From contig JAHEDM010000188.1 in assembly GCA_024641205.1 (NCBI GenBank), positions 1-5,797 of the forward strand: 5,797 nt of DNA, written 5' to 3'. The notes below the pieces were generated by a model. It had not been told where the DNA came from and searched no databases. It saw only the letters and a list, made by a program, of their open reading frames with translations. Positions 4,750-5,797 of this stretch are shown in pieces. This DNA comes from Actinomycetes bacterium (GTDB lineage Bacteria > Actinomycetota > Acidimicrobiia > Spongiisociales > UBA4744). The position numbers and the translations under genes are program-made. Each line of letters begins with the position of its first letter. Position 1 is the stretch's first letter.

Positions 4750-5790
4750 ATGCCAGCAGCTGAGAAGACGCGCCGCGCCCCGACGAACGGCAACGGAAAC
4801 GGCGCCGACCCGAAGTCGGATGTCCGAGCCCGCCGCGAACGCGAGCGCGACCGTCAGCGCAACAAGCTGACCGACGAACGAGGCCGTCTCACCACGGACC
4901 TCGTCAGCCAGTACCTGACCGCCATAGGCGAGTACGACCTACTCACGGCCGAGCAGGAAGTGGAGCTGGCCCAGAAGATCGAGAGCGGTGAGGATGCCGC
5001 CGGCCGTCTGGAGGCCGGGGATTACAAGGACAAGAAGCAGGAGATTGAGCTGCGGCGCAAGGCCCGGCACGGGAAAGAAGCCAAGGATGCTTTCCTGACC
5101 GCCAACCTGCGGTTGGTCGTCGCCAACGCCCGCCGGTACGCGAACACGTCCGGTATCGACTTTCTCGATCTCATCCAGGAAGGCAACCTGGGCCTCATTC
5201 GGGCCGTTGAGAAGTTCGACTGGCGCAAAGGCTTCAAGTTCTCCACCTACGCCACCTGGTGGATTCGCCAGGCCATCACGCGGGCGATTGCCGACAAGTC
5301 CCGCACTGTGCGAATCCCGGTTCATTTGCACGACACGCTGGCGGCCGTGCGGGCCGCCCAGGCCAGTCTGAAAGCCGAGCTGGGCCGCGACCCCAAGCCG
5401 GAGGAGATCGCCGAAGAAGCAGGCGTGACCGTGGACAAAGTCGAGTTGGCGCTCGGCGTGGCAGATACCGTATCGCTGGAGCAGCCCGTCGGCGAAGATG
5501 GCGCACAGCTGGGCGACTTCATCGAAGATGAAGACGCCACCGACCCGGTGCAGATCACCGAAGAGCTCGACGTAGCCCAGAGCTTGCGCGTGTCGATCGA
5601 GCGGCTTCCCGATCGGGAGGGACGCATCCTGGCTTTGCGCTACGGCTTCTACGACGGTGTTCCCCGCACCCTCGAAGAGATCGGCGATGAGTTCAGCTTG
5701 ACCCGGGAGCGCATCCGTCAGCTCGAGAAGCTCGCTTTGTGTCGGCTCCGTCATCCCTCGTTCGGGATCCGGGAACAAGATCTGATTTAG
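4750..5790 (+). CDS. RNA polymerase sigma-70 family factor (RpoD/SigA-like, no region 1.1)
   Basis: This 346-residue sigma factor directs RNA polymerase to promoters. After a basic, low-complexity N terminus (NGNGNG, then RARRERERDRQRNK, 26-39) come region 1.2 (about 49-80, DLVSQYLTAIGEYDLLTAEQE), a charged linker (81-112), region 2 (113-185, with NLRLVVANARRY, DFLDLIQEGNLGLIRAVEKFD and FSTYATWWIRQAITRAIAD), regions 3.0-3.2 (186-275, RTVRIPVH; GEDGAQLGDFIEDE) and region 4 (276-338, TLEEIGDEFSLTRERIRQLE). The -10 and -35 recognition residues match housekeeping factors, so TTGACA/TATAAT-type promoters are expected. Region 1.1 is absent and the C terminus ends HPSFGIREQDLI, unlike the usual LRDYL ending. 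It may be the primary factor or a group 2 paralogue; the window cannot decide. The start is fixed by GGAGGA. Confidence 0.95.
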   Translation: MPAAEKTRRAPTNGNGNGADPKSDVRARRERERDRQRNKLTDERGRLTTDLVSQYLTAIGEYDLLTAEQEVELAQKIESGEDAAGRLEAGDYKDKKQEIELRRKARHGKEAKDAFLTANLRLVVANARRYANTSGIDFLDLIQEGNLGLIRAVEKFDWRKGFKFSTYATWWIRQAITRAIADKSRTVRIPVHLHDTLAAVRAAQASLKAELGRDPKPEEIAEEAGVTVDKVELALGVADTVSLEQPVGEDGAQLGDFIEDEDATDPVQITEELDVAQSLRVSIERLPDREGRILALRYGFYDGVPRTLEEIGDEFSLTRERIRQLEKLALCRLRHPSFGIREQDLI

Positions 5791-5797
5791 CTGTTCG

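Noticed and set aside
4939..5778. A 279-codon - strand open frame opposite the sigma gene
   Set aside because: The opposite strand encodes every conserved sigma-70 region; the antisense product has no recognisable domain.

Overview
The window is GC-rich bacterial chromosome, densely coding, with five protein genes and no sign of phage, transposon, tRNA or rRNA. A dimethylargininase, a Cox15/CtaA haem A synthase, a DUF255 thioredoxin-fold protein and an actinobacterial-looking sigma-70 factor suggest an aerobic, haem-copper-oxidase-bearing Actinomycetota. A deep lineage such as Acidimicrobiia is possible. The placement is an inference from gene style, apparently leaderless starts and a TGATTGC heptad repeat; no marker gene here proves it.

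Layout. 43-813 (+) is dimethylargininase. 814-1000 is an intergenic stretch packed with small palindromes and an 8-copy heptamer tandem repeat. 1001-1921 (+) is haem A synthase. 1918-2349 (-) is a small membrane-anchored zinc protein with a RING/PHD-like C4HC3 ligand pattern. 2350-2464 is a gap with two abutting 10-bp palindromes and a hairpin that reads as an intrinsic terminator only on the + strand. 2465-4483 (-) is a YyaL/SPATA20-family protein. 4484-4749 is a divergent regulatory region. 4750-5790 (+) is a sigma-70 factor.

The genes do not form one pathway; they look like ordinary chromosomal neighbours. The most interesting signals lie between genes. Three genes (dimethylargininase, haem A synthase, YyaL-like) have a TANNNT -10 hexamer ending 6-7 nt before the start codon and no good Shine-Dalgarno, the arrangement expected for leaderless transcripts. 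In contrast, the sigma gene has a strong GGAGGA, a TTCACA/CATATT promoter and a nested dyad in its leader (a LacI-type operator-like core inside a GC-rich stem). The haem A synthase and zinc-protein genes converge on one CTAG tetranucleotide that supplies both stop codons. The next + strand terminator-like hairpin lies beyond the zinc-protein gene, so a long antisense 3' UTR is predicted.

I see no convincing new multi-gene system. The best candidates for something undescribed are the RING/PHD-like membrane zinc protein with its antisense arrangement, and the sigma-factor leader dyad.
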